A stretch of 57,193 nucleotides of DNA from Coriobacteriaceae bacterium (lineage in GTDB: Bacteria; Actinomycetota; Coriobacteriia; Coriobacteriales; UMGS124): contig JAHZGC010000027.1 of NCBI GenBank assembly GCA_019421015.1, forward strand, positions 1 through 57,193, in the 5' to 3' direction. Position 1 is the first letter of the stretch, and the number at the start of each line of letters is the position of its first letter. Of the stretch, positions 42,413 to 51,351 are shown in pieces. Below the pieces are notes generated by a model. It saw only the letters and a program-made list of their open reading frames with translations. It was not told where the DNA came from and searched no databases. Made by a program: the position numbers and the translations under genes.

Positions 42413-42547
42413 CTGCGTCTATCCTCTCAAACGAGTCGCTTACGCTGGGGCAAGGTGAGAAAGTCCCCGCCAGGACACGTCGTAACACGCTGCGTCCGAC
42501 GCATGGGCGGCGGCGCAACGCCGATGCGGGAACCCGTTCAAACCGCC

Positions 42548-43624
42548 CTAGAACTGCTTCAAGAAGCGCATGTCGCCCTCGACCAGCATGCGCAGGTCGG
42601 GCAGGTCGTATCGCAGGCATGCAACGCGCTCCACGCCGATGCCGAACGCAAAGCCCGAGTACTCCTCGGGGTCGATGCCGCCGTAGCGCAAGACGTTCGG
42701 GTCGACCATGCCGCAGCCGAGGATCTCGAGCCAACCGGTGCCTTTGCAGAAGCGGCAGCCCTCGCCGTGGCACACGTTGCAGGAGATGTCGACCTCGCAG
42801 CTTGGCTCGGTGAACGGGAAGAAGTGCGGCCGGTAGCGGGTGGCGCGGTCCTTGCCGAACATCGCGCGGCAGAACGCGTCCAGGGTCCCCTTGAGGTCGC
42901 CAAAGGTGATGCCGTGGTCCACCACAAGACCCTCTACCTGGTGGAACTGGGGCAGGTGGCAGGGGTCGGCCGCATCGGGGCGAAAGACCGTGCCCGGCGC
43001 AATCATATAGATGGGAGGCTTCTGGGACTCCATGGTGTGGACCTGGACACCCGACGTCTGCGTGCGCAGGAGCACGTTGCTCTCCCCTATCACGCCGGTC
43101 GTCGCCTGACCGTCTGCGCCGGCCGACTCGTCTACCACGTAGAAGGTGTCGCGGGCCGAGCGGCTGGGATGGTCGGGAGGCGTGTTGAGGGCGGTGAAGT
43201 TGTAGTACTCGGTCTCGATGCGCGGACCGTCCATCACGCGGTACCCGATGCCTACGAAGAAGTCTTCCATCTCTTCGAGGATGGAGTTGATGACATGCTG
43301 ATGGCCCATGGGCATCGCACGGCCCGGCAGCGTCACGTCGACCGCCTCGGCGGCCATGCGGCTTTCGAGCTCGGCGGCGGCGAGGGCCTCCCTGCGCTGT
43401 TCCAGAGCAGCTTCAAAAGCCGCACGCACCTCGTTGGCAAGCTTTCCAACGACCGGCCGCTCCTCCGCCGACAGCTGGCCCATGGTCCTCAGAACCGCTG
43501 TGAGTTCGCCCTTTTTGCCGGCAACGGCCACGCGCACCTCCTCCAACGCGCGAAGGTCCTGGGCCGAGGCCACCGCCTCGAGCGCCCTGGCCCAGAGGGC
43601 CTGCAGGTCGTCCGTGGTCGACAT
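42548..43624 (-). CDS. pheS: Phenylalanyl-tRNA synthetase alpha subunit
   Basis: A 358-residue class II synthetase subunit with the N-terminal coiled coil (residues 1-100), DVTLPGRAMPMGHQHVINSI, FTALNTPPDHPSRSARDTFY, and motif 3 region IEEYSGFAFGIGVERVACLR read as PEEYSGFAFGIGVERVACLR. It activates phenylalanine for tRNA-Phe. The start at 43624 lies 36 bases after the T-box terminator. Confidence 0.97.
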   Translation of the reverse strand: MSTTDDLQALWARALEAVASAQDLRALEEVRVAVAGKKGELTAVLRTMGQLSAEERPVVGKLANEVRAAFEAALEQRREALAAAELESRMAAEAVDVTLPGRAMPMGHQHVINSILEEMEDFFVGIGYRVMDGPRIETEYYNFTALNTPPDHPSRSARDTFYVVDESAGADGQATTGVIGESNVLLRTQTSGVQVHTMESQKPPIYMIAPGTVFRPDAADPCHLPQFHQVEGLVVDHGITFGDLKGTLDAFCRAMFGKDRATRYRPHFFPFTEPSCEVDISCNVCHGEGCRFCKGTGWLEILGCGMVDPNVLRYGGIDPEEYSGFAFGIGVERVACLRYDLPDLRMLVEGDMRFLKQF

Positions 43625-43659
43625 CGCTGAACCCCTTTCGTGAATCGGGCCGGGTATAG

Positions 43660-43925
43660 AAAAAATCCGTCCCCGGCAACTGCGTGCTCAAGGACGGATT
43701 GACCGCGGTACCACCTTGATTGGCCGGACGGCTGTCTGCCCGCCCGAACCCCCTCGTTACGGCCCTTTGTCGGAGGCCGGCCGGCTCGCCTACTAGGGTG
43801 CGGCCCCGTTCAGCTCGCAGCTGGTAGAGTGAACTCCCGGCTCCCGTCGCATGTGCTGACTTTCAGCCAAGGCCAGCATCTCTGGACTGGACGGATTTGA
43901 GCCGAAACCTCTCCGTCATCGCTTG
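43660..43925 (-). promoter_or_regulatory. T-box riboswitch (Phe, specifier TTC)
   Basis: On minus: stem I with AGAGAT and the specifier region GGAGTTCACTC, codon TTC at 43833-43831 (Phe). The T-box AAGGTGGTACCGCGG lies at 43717-43703, and its TGGT pairs with the ACCA end of uncharged tRNA-Phe. A terminator follows with arms AATCCGTCC and GGACGGATT plus six T (43700-43660). Uncharged tRNA-Phe would favour antitermination and raise pheS-pheT expression. Confidence 0.95.
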
Positions 43926-43993
43926 GCCAAACAGCTTATCGCAAAGATGACCGCTCCGGTGGCGTTTCACCCAAAAGATAGAGAGCTTGCCAT

Positions 43994-44033
43994 ACGAAAC
44001 CCGGGCGAAGCGTACTGGACGCCTCGCCCGGGT
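43994..44033 (-). terminator. Terminator-like hairpin after the DUF308 gene
   Basis: Arms ACCCGGGCGA (43999-44008) and TCGCCCGGGT (44024-44033) are perfect, with TTTCGT following on minus. The short T-run makes it a weak intrinsic terminator. Confidence 0.5.
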
Positions 44034-44075
44034 CTTAGAACCGATTCAACGCATAGGGACACCGTGCGGCAGAGC

Positions 44076-44621
44076 TTACGCCACGATAGCCATCGTGATC
44101 ATGTCGAAGCCATAGACGATGATCGCGATGCCGACGAGGAACCCGAGGGCCAGCATAAGGGAGATCGGGTTGAAGAAACCAATGATGCCGCAGATCACCA
44201 TCAGGATGCCCATGGTGAGTACCCAACCCCAGCGAGAGGTAAGGGAACCTTCCCCGACCTCGTCACGGACCTTGCGCAGCTTAAAGGCCATGACGATACG
44301 GATAATACCGTAGACCAAAAGCCAGGCGGCCACGAAATAGGCCACGAACACGTCCATCAGAACCTGCATGGCAAAGCTCACGAGCAAGACAATGCCAAAG
44401 AGAATGGATACTATCGCGCCCGCAAGGCTCCACCCGTCGGCCACACCGAGCTTCTTGCGGTCCGACCAGGAGATGATGTTTGCGATACCGCCCACAATCA
44501 TCGCGATGCCGATCATCCAGACACTGGCCACATAGGTCATACCCGGCCACAACATGCAGAAGAAGCCGGCGATGATCATCAAGACGCCCAATATTCCCGT
44601 CAAAATCCTCGATGCGGTCAT
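44076..44621 (-). CDS. HdeD/DUF308-family membrane protein
   Basis: A 181-residue protein with about six membrane spans (IMTASRILTGILGVLMIIAG, MIGIAMIVGGIANIISW, LAGAIVSILFGIVLLVSF, FLVGIAIIVYGFDMITMAIV). Pattern and length match DUF308/HdeD proteins; acid-stress roles are known only for enterobacterial HdeD. ATG at 44621 has GGAAAGG upstream. It is between pheS and sppA, likely a separate unit. Confidence 0.86.
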   Translation of the reverse strand: MTASRILTGILGVLMIIAGFFCMLWPGMTYVASVWMIGIAMIVGGIANIISWSDRKKLGVADGWSLAGAIVSILFGIVLLVSFAMQVLMDVFVAYFVAAWLLVYGIIRIVMAFKLRKVRDEVGEGSLTSRWGWVLTMGILMVICGIIGFFNPISLMLALGFLVGIAIIVYGFDMITMAIVA

Positions 44622-44733
44622 GATGTGCCATCCTTTCCTCGTAAACCGCTCTTCGAGCTCTTCGTACCCATACGGTTTCCCTCGGAACCTGCGCAACCAA
44701 AATCACAGCAGGAGCACAATCGGGCTGAACACC

Positions 44734-45738
44734 CTAAAACCCAAGCACCGACAAAATCGTGTCAAGCGAGTAGGCGGGGACCGGGTCAACGCTCACGACC
44801 CGATAGCCACCCCTCGAAACCCCTCCTAGCTCAGCCGCCTTCGCCAGTGCGTCGTCATAGGTTCCCAGCTCGTCGATCAGACCCATCTCCAAGGCCTCGC
44901 CCCCAAGGTAGGCCGTACCCGTCGCCCACTGCTCCACCGTGGCCTGCGGCTCTCCCCGGCCTTCAGCCACCATGGCAATGAACATCTCGTTTATGGCGTC
45001 AACCTTGGCCTGGAGCTTCGCCCGCTCCTCGTCGGTGAGGGGGCGGTATGCTGCGCCCAGGTCCTTCGAGTCGGCCGATTTCACGACCTCGACGTCGAGC
45101 CCAAGCTTCTCATACAACCCCTGCAGGTCGTACATCGTCATGATGACCCCGATCGAGCCCACCTCGCTCATGGGGCCCGCCGTGATCCAGTCGGACTGGG
45201 AGGCCGCCATATAGGCGCCGGAGGCGCAAAGGCTCCCTACCGAGAAGACCACCGGCTTGGAACAGCTGGCGATATAGGCGGCCACCTCCTCAGATGCGGC
45301 CGCCCCGCCGCCCGTGCAGTCGGTGCGCACCACGAGGGCCACGATGTCGGGGTCGTTCTCGACGCGGGACACCACCGACCTCACGAGCTCGGGGGTTATC
45401 CCCGTCGTGGACGATATGGCCGCGTCCATATGGAACACGGCGACCTGGGGGCCGCCCGCAACGGCAGAGGAGGTTGCGGGTGCAAGGGCGAGCCCCGAAA
45501 ACGCCGCCGTGGCCGCCATGGAGCATCCGGCGAAACAGAGCAACGCAACCGAGACTGCCACCACGATGAACGCCGTAAGGCCGCGGCCCATACGGCGTTG
45601 CTCGACGTTCACGACCACAGGCCTCGCCCCGGCATCCTCCACAACCTGCCGAACAGGCTGTTCCCCAAACACGGCAGGCCCAGCGTGTGCCTGGGGAGCC
45701 GAGTCGCCCGGACGCAGCGGGCGTCCCTGCGCCGGCAT
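44734..45738 (-). CDS. sppA: Signal peptide peptidase SppA
   Basis: A 334-residue membrane serine protease. One membrane span (residues 52-72, AFIVVAVSVALLCFAGCSMA); S49 protease domain with AVFHMDAAISSTTGITPELV, LVVRTDCTGGGAAASEEVAA, nucleophile region SVGSLCASGAYMAASQSDWI, and SADSKDLGAAYRPLTDEER with the general-base Lys upstream. It cleaves remnant signal peptides. Start ATG at 45738 overlaps the hom stop (TAATG), so translation is coupled to hom. Confidence 0.94.
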   Translation of the reverse strand: MPAQGRPLRPGDSAPQAHAGPAVFGEQPVRQVVEDAGARPVVVNVEQRRMGRGLTAFIVVAVSVALLCFAGCSMAATAAFSGLALAPATSSAVAGGPQVAVFHMDAAISSTTGITPELVRSVVSRVENDPDIVALVVRTDCTGGGAAASEEVAAYIASCSKPVVFSVGSLCASGAYMAASQSDWITAGPMSEVGSIGVIMTMYDLQGLYEKLGLDVEVVKSADSKDLGAAYRPLTDEERAKLQAKVDAINEMFIAMVAEGRGEPQATVEQWATGTAYLGGEALEMGLIDELGTYDDALAKAAELGGVSRGGYRVVSVDPVPAYSLDTILSVLGF

Positions 45739-47057
45739 TAGAGGGCCTCGCTCTTCCACGCCCCCGTGTCCTCGACCCTGATGACCGTAGCCTTCCCCTG
45801 GACGCTCTCGAGGCGGCCGATCTGCTCGCAGGCTGCCTCGACGTCCTTCTCGCACGCACGGTGCGTGATGACGATGAGCATCGTGGGCTGGGACGGCTCA
45901 GAGCAAGGCTGCTCCACGCTGGCAAGGCTTACGCCGTGCTCGGCAAAGATCGCCGCCACCTCGCCGAGGATCCCAGGCCGGTCTTCAAGGGCGAGCCTGA
46001 TGTAGTAGCGGTCGCACAGCGCTTCGATCGGGCGCATGGGAACCACCCGGTCATAGGGGGCGGCTTCGGCACCGGGCCTCTCGCCGCGGGAAAGAGGTGT
46101 GGCGATGGCGAGGATGTCCCCCATCACCGCGCTTGCCGTGGGGAATGCCCCGGCCCCCGCCCCGTAGAACATGGTTTCTCCCACCGCGTCACCGACCACG
46201 TACACCGCGTTGAACACGCCGTCGACGCTGGCAAGTTGGTGGCGCTCGGGAATCATTGCGGGGTGGACGCGCACGTCGAGGCCCGCATCGGTCTTGCGTG
46301 CAACGCCGAGGAGCTTGATGCGGTATCCGAACTTGCGAGCAAACTCAACGTCCGCAGGGGCGATGGAACGGATCCCCTCGACCGTCGCCACGTCGTCAAG
46401 CGTGACGCGGGTGTTGAACCCGATGGTGGCCAGGATCGCCATCTTCGCAGCGGCGTCCCAGCCGTCGACGTCGGCGGTGGGGTCGGCTTCCGCATAGCCG
46501 AGACGTTGCGCGTCGGCAAGCACCTCGTCAAACGAAAGGCCTTCGCGCTCCATGCGCGTGAGCATGTAGTTCGTGGTGCCGTTCACGATGCCCGCTATGG
46601 TGAGGAGCTCGTTGCCCGCAAAGGAGCGCTCGAGGGCCTCCACTATGGGAATCCCCCCCGCTGCGGCAGCCTCGCACTTGAGCTGGACGCCGGCATCGTG
46701 GGCCAACCCGGCCATGCGACCCATGTCGTGGGCGAGCATGGACTTGTTGGCCGTCACCACGTGCTTACCGGCCTCGAAGGCCGCCTCGAATATCTCGGTG
46801 GCGGGATGGTCTCCACCGATCAGCTCGACCACGATATCGACCTCGGGGTCTGCGACAACCTCGCGCCAATCGGTGGTGAACACGTCCGGCTCGAGCCCCA
46901 GCTCCTCGCCGCGGGCCTCGGTTCGGGCACAGGCCTTGGCGATGCGCAGGTCCACGCCGTAGGAGGAGAGGTAGTCCTCCCTATGGCGCTGCAAGAGGCG
47001 AACTACCCCGCCGCCGACGGTGCCTAGGCCGACAATCCCAATGTTCACAACGCTCAT
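45738..47057 (-). CDS. hom: Homoserine dehydrogenase
   Basis: A 439-residue enzyme reducing aspartate semialdehyde to homoserine for Thr/Met synthesis. NAD(P) site VNIGIVGLGTVGGGVVRLLQ, catalytic AAAAGGIPIVEALERSF, GIVNGTTNYMLTRM, ADPTADVDGWDAAAKMAILA, and a C-terminal ACT domain (YIRLALEDRPGILGEVAAIF) that suggests feedback control by threonine. ATG at 47057 preferred to TTG 47066. No thrB or thrC adjoins it. Confidence 0.96.
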   Translation of the reverse strand: MSVVNIGIVGLGTVGGGVVRLLQRHREDYLSSYGVDLRIAKACARTEARGEELGLEPDVFTTDWREVVADPEVDIVVELIGGDHPATEIFEAAFEAGKHVVTANKSMLAHDMGRMAGLAHDAGVQLKCEAAAAGGIPIVEALERSFAGNELLTIAGIVNGTTNYMLTRMEREGLSFDEVLADAQRLGYAEADPTADVDGWDAAAKMAILATIGFNTRVTLDDVATVEGIRSIAPADVEFARKFGYRIKLLGVARKTDAGLDVRVHPAMIPERHQLASVDGVFNAVYVVGDAVGETMFYGAGAGAFPTASAVMGDILAIATPLSRGERPGAEAAPYDRVVPMRPIEALCDRYYIRLALEDRPGILGEVAAIFAEHGVSLASVEQPCSEPSQPTMLIVITHRACEKDVEAACEQIGRLESVQGKATVIRVEDTGAWKSEAL

Positions 47058-47108
47058 CGTGTGCAATCCCCTTTCGCTCTCCGGGCTACGGACGGACCTA
47101 TGCCCCGA

Positions 47109-49010
47109 CTACGACTCCCGCTGGTCCATGCTGACGGGTGCGTTCACACCGATCAGGGCCAGGGTCTGGGCAAGGACGCGCCTCGTGGCATCGCAGACGG
47201 CAAGACGGGCGCGGGTCAGCTCGGCGTCGTCGCTCAGGACATGACAGTTGGTGTAGAAGGCGTGGAAGGCGGCCGCGAGCTCGGTGGCATAGTACGTAAG
47301 CCTGAAGGGCGCGAGATCCTTGGCACAGCTCGCCACCATGTCACCGAAGTGGGCGATATGGCGCGCCAAGGCGAGCTCGGAGGGATCGGTGAGCAACCCC
47401 AGGTCGGGGTCGTCCCCCACCAGGCGGTCCGCCAACGCGTCTATGTCGACGCACGCCTCGCGCGCATCCTCGCATCCGGCACCCTTGCGCAGGATGGAGC
47501 AGATGCGGGCATGGGCATACTGCACGTAGTAGACGGGATTGTCGGAGCTCTGGCGGCGGGCCAGCTCTATGTCGAAGTCGACCTCCTGGTCGCTGGAGCG
47601 CGACAGGAGGATGAAGCGCGTGGCGTCGCTGCCCACCTCTTCAAGCAGTTCTTCAAACGTGACCATCGTGCCCCGGCGCTTGCTCATACGCACGGGAACG
47701 CCGCCCCGCAGCAAGTTCACCAGCTGGCCGAGCAGGACCTCAAACTGGCCCTCGTGACCCATGGCGCTCACCGACGCCTGCATACGCGGCACATAGCCGT
47801 GGTGGTCGGCGCCCCAGATGTCGATGAGACGATCGAACCCACGGTCGAACTTGTTGGAATGGTAGGCGATGTCTGAGGCGAAATAGGTGTGCGACCCATC
47901 GCTCTTCATCAGGACGCGGTCCTTGTCGTCGCCGTAGTCCGTGGTGCGGAACCACAGGGCCCCGTCCTTCTCGAAAAGCTTGCCAGCCCCACGGAGCTTG
48001 TCAAACGCCGCAGTGACTGCGGTTGCGCCCGAGGCGTCGGTCTCGTGAAGCGTGCGCTCCGAGAACCAGACGTCGAAGTTGCAGCCACAGCGAGCCAGCA
48101 CGTCCTTGATGTTCGCGAGCATCATGGCGTACCCTCGTTCGCGGAAGGCCAACAGCCGCTCTCGCTCCGGCAAATCAAGGTCGCCGGCACCGTCCTCCTC
48201 GTAGAAGGCGCGCGCGATGTCTACGATGTAGGAGCCGCCGTAGGAGTCGGCCCCCAGCTCTCCCGCAAAATCACCGGTGAGGGGATGGGTCTCAGGACGC
48301 TCGCCGTCGGCGTCGTCAAGGGCCGCCAGGCGATCCGCCTCGATGGTCTCGACGGCCGCTTCGAGGCCCAGGCCCGACGCCACCAGCTCGCAGATCTGGC
48401 GGTAGCGCTTCTCGATGGACGCCGCAAAGACGTTCATCTGGTTGCCGGCGTCGTTGATGTAGAACTCGCGCGTCACGTCCCAGCCGGTAAACTCGAGGAC
48501 GTTGCACAGGGAGTCGCCCAGCGCCGCCCAACGGCCGTGGCCGACGTGCATGGGCCCCACCGGGTTCGCGCTCACGAACTCCACGTCGACGCGGCGCCCC
48601 CGCCCTTCATCGCTTCGGCCGTAGCAGGCCCCTTCGGCGCGGACTTGGCCAAAGACCCCGGTCACGGCCGACGGCTCGAGATGGAAATTCAAAAAACCGG
48701 GACCGGCGACCTCGACGAACCGGACCGCCTCGTCCTGCGGCAGGTGGGCGAGAAGGGCGGCGGCGATATCGCGGGGCGAACGATGGGCCGCCTTGGCACT
48801 CCTCAGGGCAACCGTAGACGTCCAGTCCCCCTTCGCCGGGTCGGAGGTTCGCTCCACCCCGAGATCCGGCACCTCGAACTCGGGCAGCTCGCCCGCCGCC
48901 CACGATGCCTCCAACGCAGCCCTCACCAAAGCGGAGATACGCCTGCGCATTCCCATGTCGTCGAAGTCAAATCGGCTCGGGGTCGTTTCGTTCATGCACT
49001 CGCAGCTCAT
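47109..49010 (-). CDS. argS: Arginyl-tRNA synthetase
   Basis: A 633-residue class I synthetase. It has the ArgS N-terminal domain (VRFVEVAGPGFLNFHL), the HIGH motif in GPMHVGHGRWAALGDS, a KMSK-like VRMSKRRGTM, and the C-terminal anticodon-binding DALR domain (VYYVQYAHARICSILRK). GAAAGG precedes ATG at 49010, eight bases away, which supports this start over the longer frame. Two palindromic elements lie upstream. Confidence 0.96.
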   Translation of the reverse strand: MSCECMNETTPSRFDFDDMGMRRRISALVRAALEASWAAGELPEFEVPDLGVERTSDPAKGDWTSTVALRSAKAAHRSPRDIAAALLAHLPQDEAVRFVEVAGPGFLNFHLEPSAVTGVFGQVRAEGACYGRSDEGRGRRVDVEFVSANPVGPMHVGHGRWAALGDSLCNVLEFTGWDVTREFYINDAGNQMNVFAASIEKRYRQICELVASGLGLEAAVETIEADRLAALDDADGERPETHPLTGDFAGELGADSYGGSYIVDIARAFYEEDGAGDLDLPERERLLAFRERGYAMMLANIKDVLARCGCNFDVWFSERTLHETDASGATAVTAAFDKLRGAGKLFEKDGALWFRTTDYGDDKDRVLMKSDGSHTYFASDIAYHSNKFDRGFDRLIDIWGADHHGYVPRMQASVSAMGHEGQFEVLLGQLVNLLRGGVPVRMSKRRGTMVTFEELLEEVGSDATRFILLSRSSDQEVDFDIELARRQSSDNPVYYVQYAHARICSILRKGAGCEDAREACVDIDALADRLVGDDPDLGLLTDPSELALARHIAHFGDMVASCAKDLAPFRLTYYATELAAAFHAFYTNCHVLSDDAELTRARLAVCDATRRVLAQTLALIGVNAPVSMDQRES

Positions 49011-49064
49011 CGGTGCAGCCTTTCTTGCCCGCGGCTCACGGCCGCGGGGTCGGGGTTCAGACTC

Positions 49065-49170
49065 TATGGCAGTCCACAGAAATGCCGACACTGCGTTGCG
49101 CTTGGGCCTATGGGCCTTAGGCGCACCGCGCCCTCGCGCGCCTTGTCCAGCAATTCTGTGGGCTGCTCTA
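49065..49170. repeat. Palindromic element B (106 bp)
   Basis: Arms TATGGCAGTCCACAGAA and TTCTGTGGGCTGCTCTA match at 14 of 17 positions; core GCGTTGCGC, GGGCCTATGGGCC, CACCGCGCCC. Same length as A and C. It lies upstream of argS, 24 bases from element C. Confidence 0.85.
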
Positions 49171-49194
49171 AAACGGTGCCTTTGCCAAGTGCCC

Positions 49195-49300
49195 TAGAGC
49201 ATTTTGAATAAAGTCCTGCACCGCGTTGCGCCGGGGCTTATGTGCCCTAGCACACCGCGCCCCGGCGCGCCTTGTGTAGGAACTTTCTCAAAATGCTCTA
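49195..49300. repeat. Palindromic element C (106 bp)
   Basis: Arms TAGAGCATTTTGA and TCAAAATGCTCTA are perfect; they differ from A and B outside the first seven bases. The core (GCGTTGCGCC, CTTATGTGCCCTAGC, CACCGCGCCCC) matches B. The pncB stop TAG (49300-49298) is the element's first three bases on minus. Confidence 0.85.
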
Positions 49301-50818
49301 GCGCCACGTGCGGTCGTGCTGGTTGGAACGGGCCTCTGCGATCATCCTCTGGCGCAACCCGGCAAGGCCGCTCTCGATACCGACGGGATACACCTGGGGG
49401 TTGAGGAAGCGCTTACAGGCAGGGTCCAGGAGCTCGAGGTTTTCCCTGGCCCGCCGACGGGCCGCATCGAGGGGCTCCGCTTCGGCCGCGCGCTCTCCTC
49501 CCACGGTCACAGGCCGCAGCATGCTCCTAAAGGAGAGGCCCTCGAGGCTACGCGTGAGCAGAGGGTCGTTGACGTCGACGATCTGGGCCGCGTCCTGCGC
49601 CGGGTACCTGACGTCGCAGATCATGTCGGCAACCGGGACACCTCGGTCGTCCACAAAACGCCTGAGGTCCTGGACACCGGGAATCGTGCGCTTGTATACC
49701 TGCTCAGATACCTTGAGCACCGGCGTCCACGCCTCACCGGGCATTCGTTTGGCCGAAAGCTTGTAGACACCCGACAGCGCGGGTTGATCGAAGCAGGTCA
49801 CGAGCTTGGTGCCCACGCCGAACCCGTCGATGGCGGCCCCCTGGTTCAGCAACGACTGTATCAGTTGCTCGTCGAGGTCGTTGGAGACGATGATCTTGAC
49901 GTAGGACAGCCCCGCCGCGTCCAGCATGGCGCGGGCGCGTTTTGACAGGGTGCACAGGTCTCCGGAATCGATACGAACGCCCCCCAGGCGCTCGCCGCGG
50001 GCCTCCATCTCCTTGCCCACCGTGATCGCGTTCTCCACGCCGCCGACCACGTCGTAGGTATCGACGAGGAGGGTGCAGTTCTTCGGGCTCGCCTCAGCAT
50101 AGGCCCTAAAGGCCGTGAGCTCGTCGGGAAACGCCATGACCCAGGCGTGGGCGTGCGTTCCAGAAGCGGGGATACCGTAGCGCTCGGCCGCCAGAACGTT
50201 CGATGTCGAGCTGCAGCCGCCCACATAGGCCGCCCGCGTCGCAGAGAGGGCCCCGTCGGGGCCCTGGGCCCGCCTGAGACCGAACTCCGCCACCGGACGC
50301 CCCTGTGCCGCAAGGCACACGCGGGCAGCCTTGGTCGCCACGAGCGTCTCAAAGTTCACCAAGTTCAGCAACGGGGACTCGATGAGCTGGCAGTCGATGA
50401 TCGGGCCCGTCACCCGCACCACGGGCTCGCGAGGAAACGCCAGGTCTCCTTCGCGCAAGGCATCTATCGTGACACGGGGCCGCCACTCGGCCAGCCAGTC
50501 AAGGAAGTCGGGCGAAAACAGCGGACCGCCCCCTGGGGCTTCGAGGCCCCGCAGGTAGGCGATGTCCTCGGAACCGTAACGGAACCCCTCGATCAAAGAG
50601 GCGAGCTGGCCGGTTCCACACACCACGGTAAACCCACCCCCACAGGGGTTCTCTCTAAAAAAGGAGGTGAAGCACGCCTCCATGTCCGTGAGGCTGCTGC
50701 GCCAATAGCCCTCGGCCATCGTGATTTCGTAGAGGTCGGTCAAAAGACCAAGGTCGTCGGCACCGTTCGGATCGAAGCGAGCCGCGTTCCGAACCCGTGA
50801 GGCACCAAGTTGTTCCAT
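49298..50818 (-). CDS. pncB: Nicotinate phosphoribosyltransferase
   Basis: A 506-residue enzyme of NAD salvage that joins nicotinate and PRPP. Motifs: LLTDLYEITMAEGYWR, ENPCGGGFTVVCGTGQL, GTHAHAWVMAFPDEL (with active-site His), LVDTYDVVGGVENAI and GVRIDSGDLCTLSKRARAML. ATG at 50818 is chosen for AAGGAG at the usual distance. Its stop is in element C. An imperfect hairpin (TGCCCG/CGGGCA arms) lies in the leader. Confidence 0.95.
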   Translation of the reverse strand: MEQLGASRVRNAARFDPNGADDLGLLTDLYEITMAEGYWRSSLTDMEACFTSFFRENPCGGGFTVVCGTGQLASLIEGFRYGSEDIAYLRGLEAPGGGPLFSPDFLDWLAEWRPRVTIDALREGDLAFPREPVVRVTGPIIDCQLIESPLLNLVNFETLVATKAARVCLAAQGRPVAEFGLRRAQGPDGALSATRAAYVGGCSSTSNVLAAERYGIPASGTHAHAWVMAFPDELTAFRAYAEASPKNCTLLVDTYDVVGGVENAITVGKEMEARGERLGGVRIDSGDLCTLSKRARAMLDAAGLSYVKIIVSNDLDEQLIQSLLNQGAAIDGFGVGTKLVTCFDQPALSGVYKLSAKRMPGEAWTPVLKVSEQVYKRTIPGVQDLRRFVDDRGVPVADMICDVRYPAQDAAQIVDVNDPLLTRSLEGLSFRSMLRPVTVGGERAAEAEPLDAARRRARENLELLDPACKRFLNPQVYPVGIESGLAGLRQRMIAEARSNQHDRTWR

Positions 50819-50919
50819 CAGACAAGCTCCTTGCATTGAACAGGTGCCCGCCCCTCGGTTCTGTTTCAAACCGGAGGACGGGCATACGTTTTTCTTCCTA
50901 TGCTAGCCGCAAACGGCCC

Positions 50920-51252
50920 TTAATGAGCGCCGTTGTACCAAATGAGATAAACAACCAGAAGAATCGCCATGACCACCAGGACACCGATGACTATCTTCTG
51001 TTTGAGCGGCATCGGAGGCAGGTCATCGAGGCTGTAGTCGGGGTTCTCGCGCTCTTTGCGCCGCTCCTCCCTGCGACGCTCCTTCTCGGCGTAGTACTCC
51101 GCGTCCTCTTGGGCATACTTCTGCGCCTTGCGGAGGTTCTCGAGCTCCTGGCGTTCCAACCGCTCACGCTCGGCCTCGTCGGTCGCACGCTTCGCCTCGC
51201 GCAGGGCCTCGAGCTCGGCGCGCTCCTCATCGGTCAGGGCGTCGTTACCCAT
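50920..51252 (-). CDS. Small coiled-coil, single-TM protein
   Basis: A 110-residue protein: a long charged coiled coil (EERAELEALREAKRATDEAE, KAQKYAQEDAEYYAEKERRR), then one C-terminal membrane span (IVIGVLVVMAILLVVYLIWY). It may be a membrane-tethered scaffold. A consensus -10 TATAAT lies about 72 bases upstream. Family not recognised. Confidence 0.7.
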   Translation of the reverse strand: MGNDALTDEERAELEALREAKRATDEAERERLERQELENLRKAQKYAQEDAEYYAEKERRREERRKERENPDYSLDDLPPMPLKQKIVIGVLVVMAILLVVYLIWYNGAH

Positions 51253-51323
51253 GGTGTGTCCTCTCCTCCGGGCGTGGAGGCCCGTAAACGGCCCCGCCGC
51301 ATACCTCTTGTTGCGTTTGCGGC

Positions 51324-51329
51324 ATTATA
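51324..51329 (-). promoter_or_regulatory. Promoter -10 box of the coiled-coil membrane gene
   Basis: Perfect TATAAT on minus (51329-51324), preceded by GGG and without a clear -35. The only good promoter sign between 51253 and 51351. Confidence 0.42.
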
Positions 51330-51351
51330 CCCGTACTTTCCTGTATCGCGG

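Noticed and set aside
43923..44981. A 352-codon plus-strand frame over the DUF308 gene
   Set aside because: It covers recognised minus-strand genes and regulatory DNA and reads as low-complexity Pro/His/Arg.
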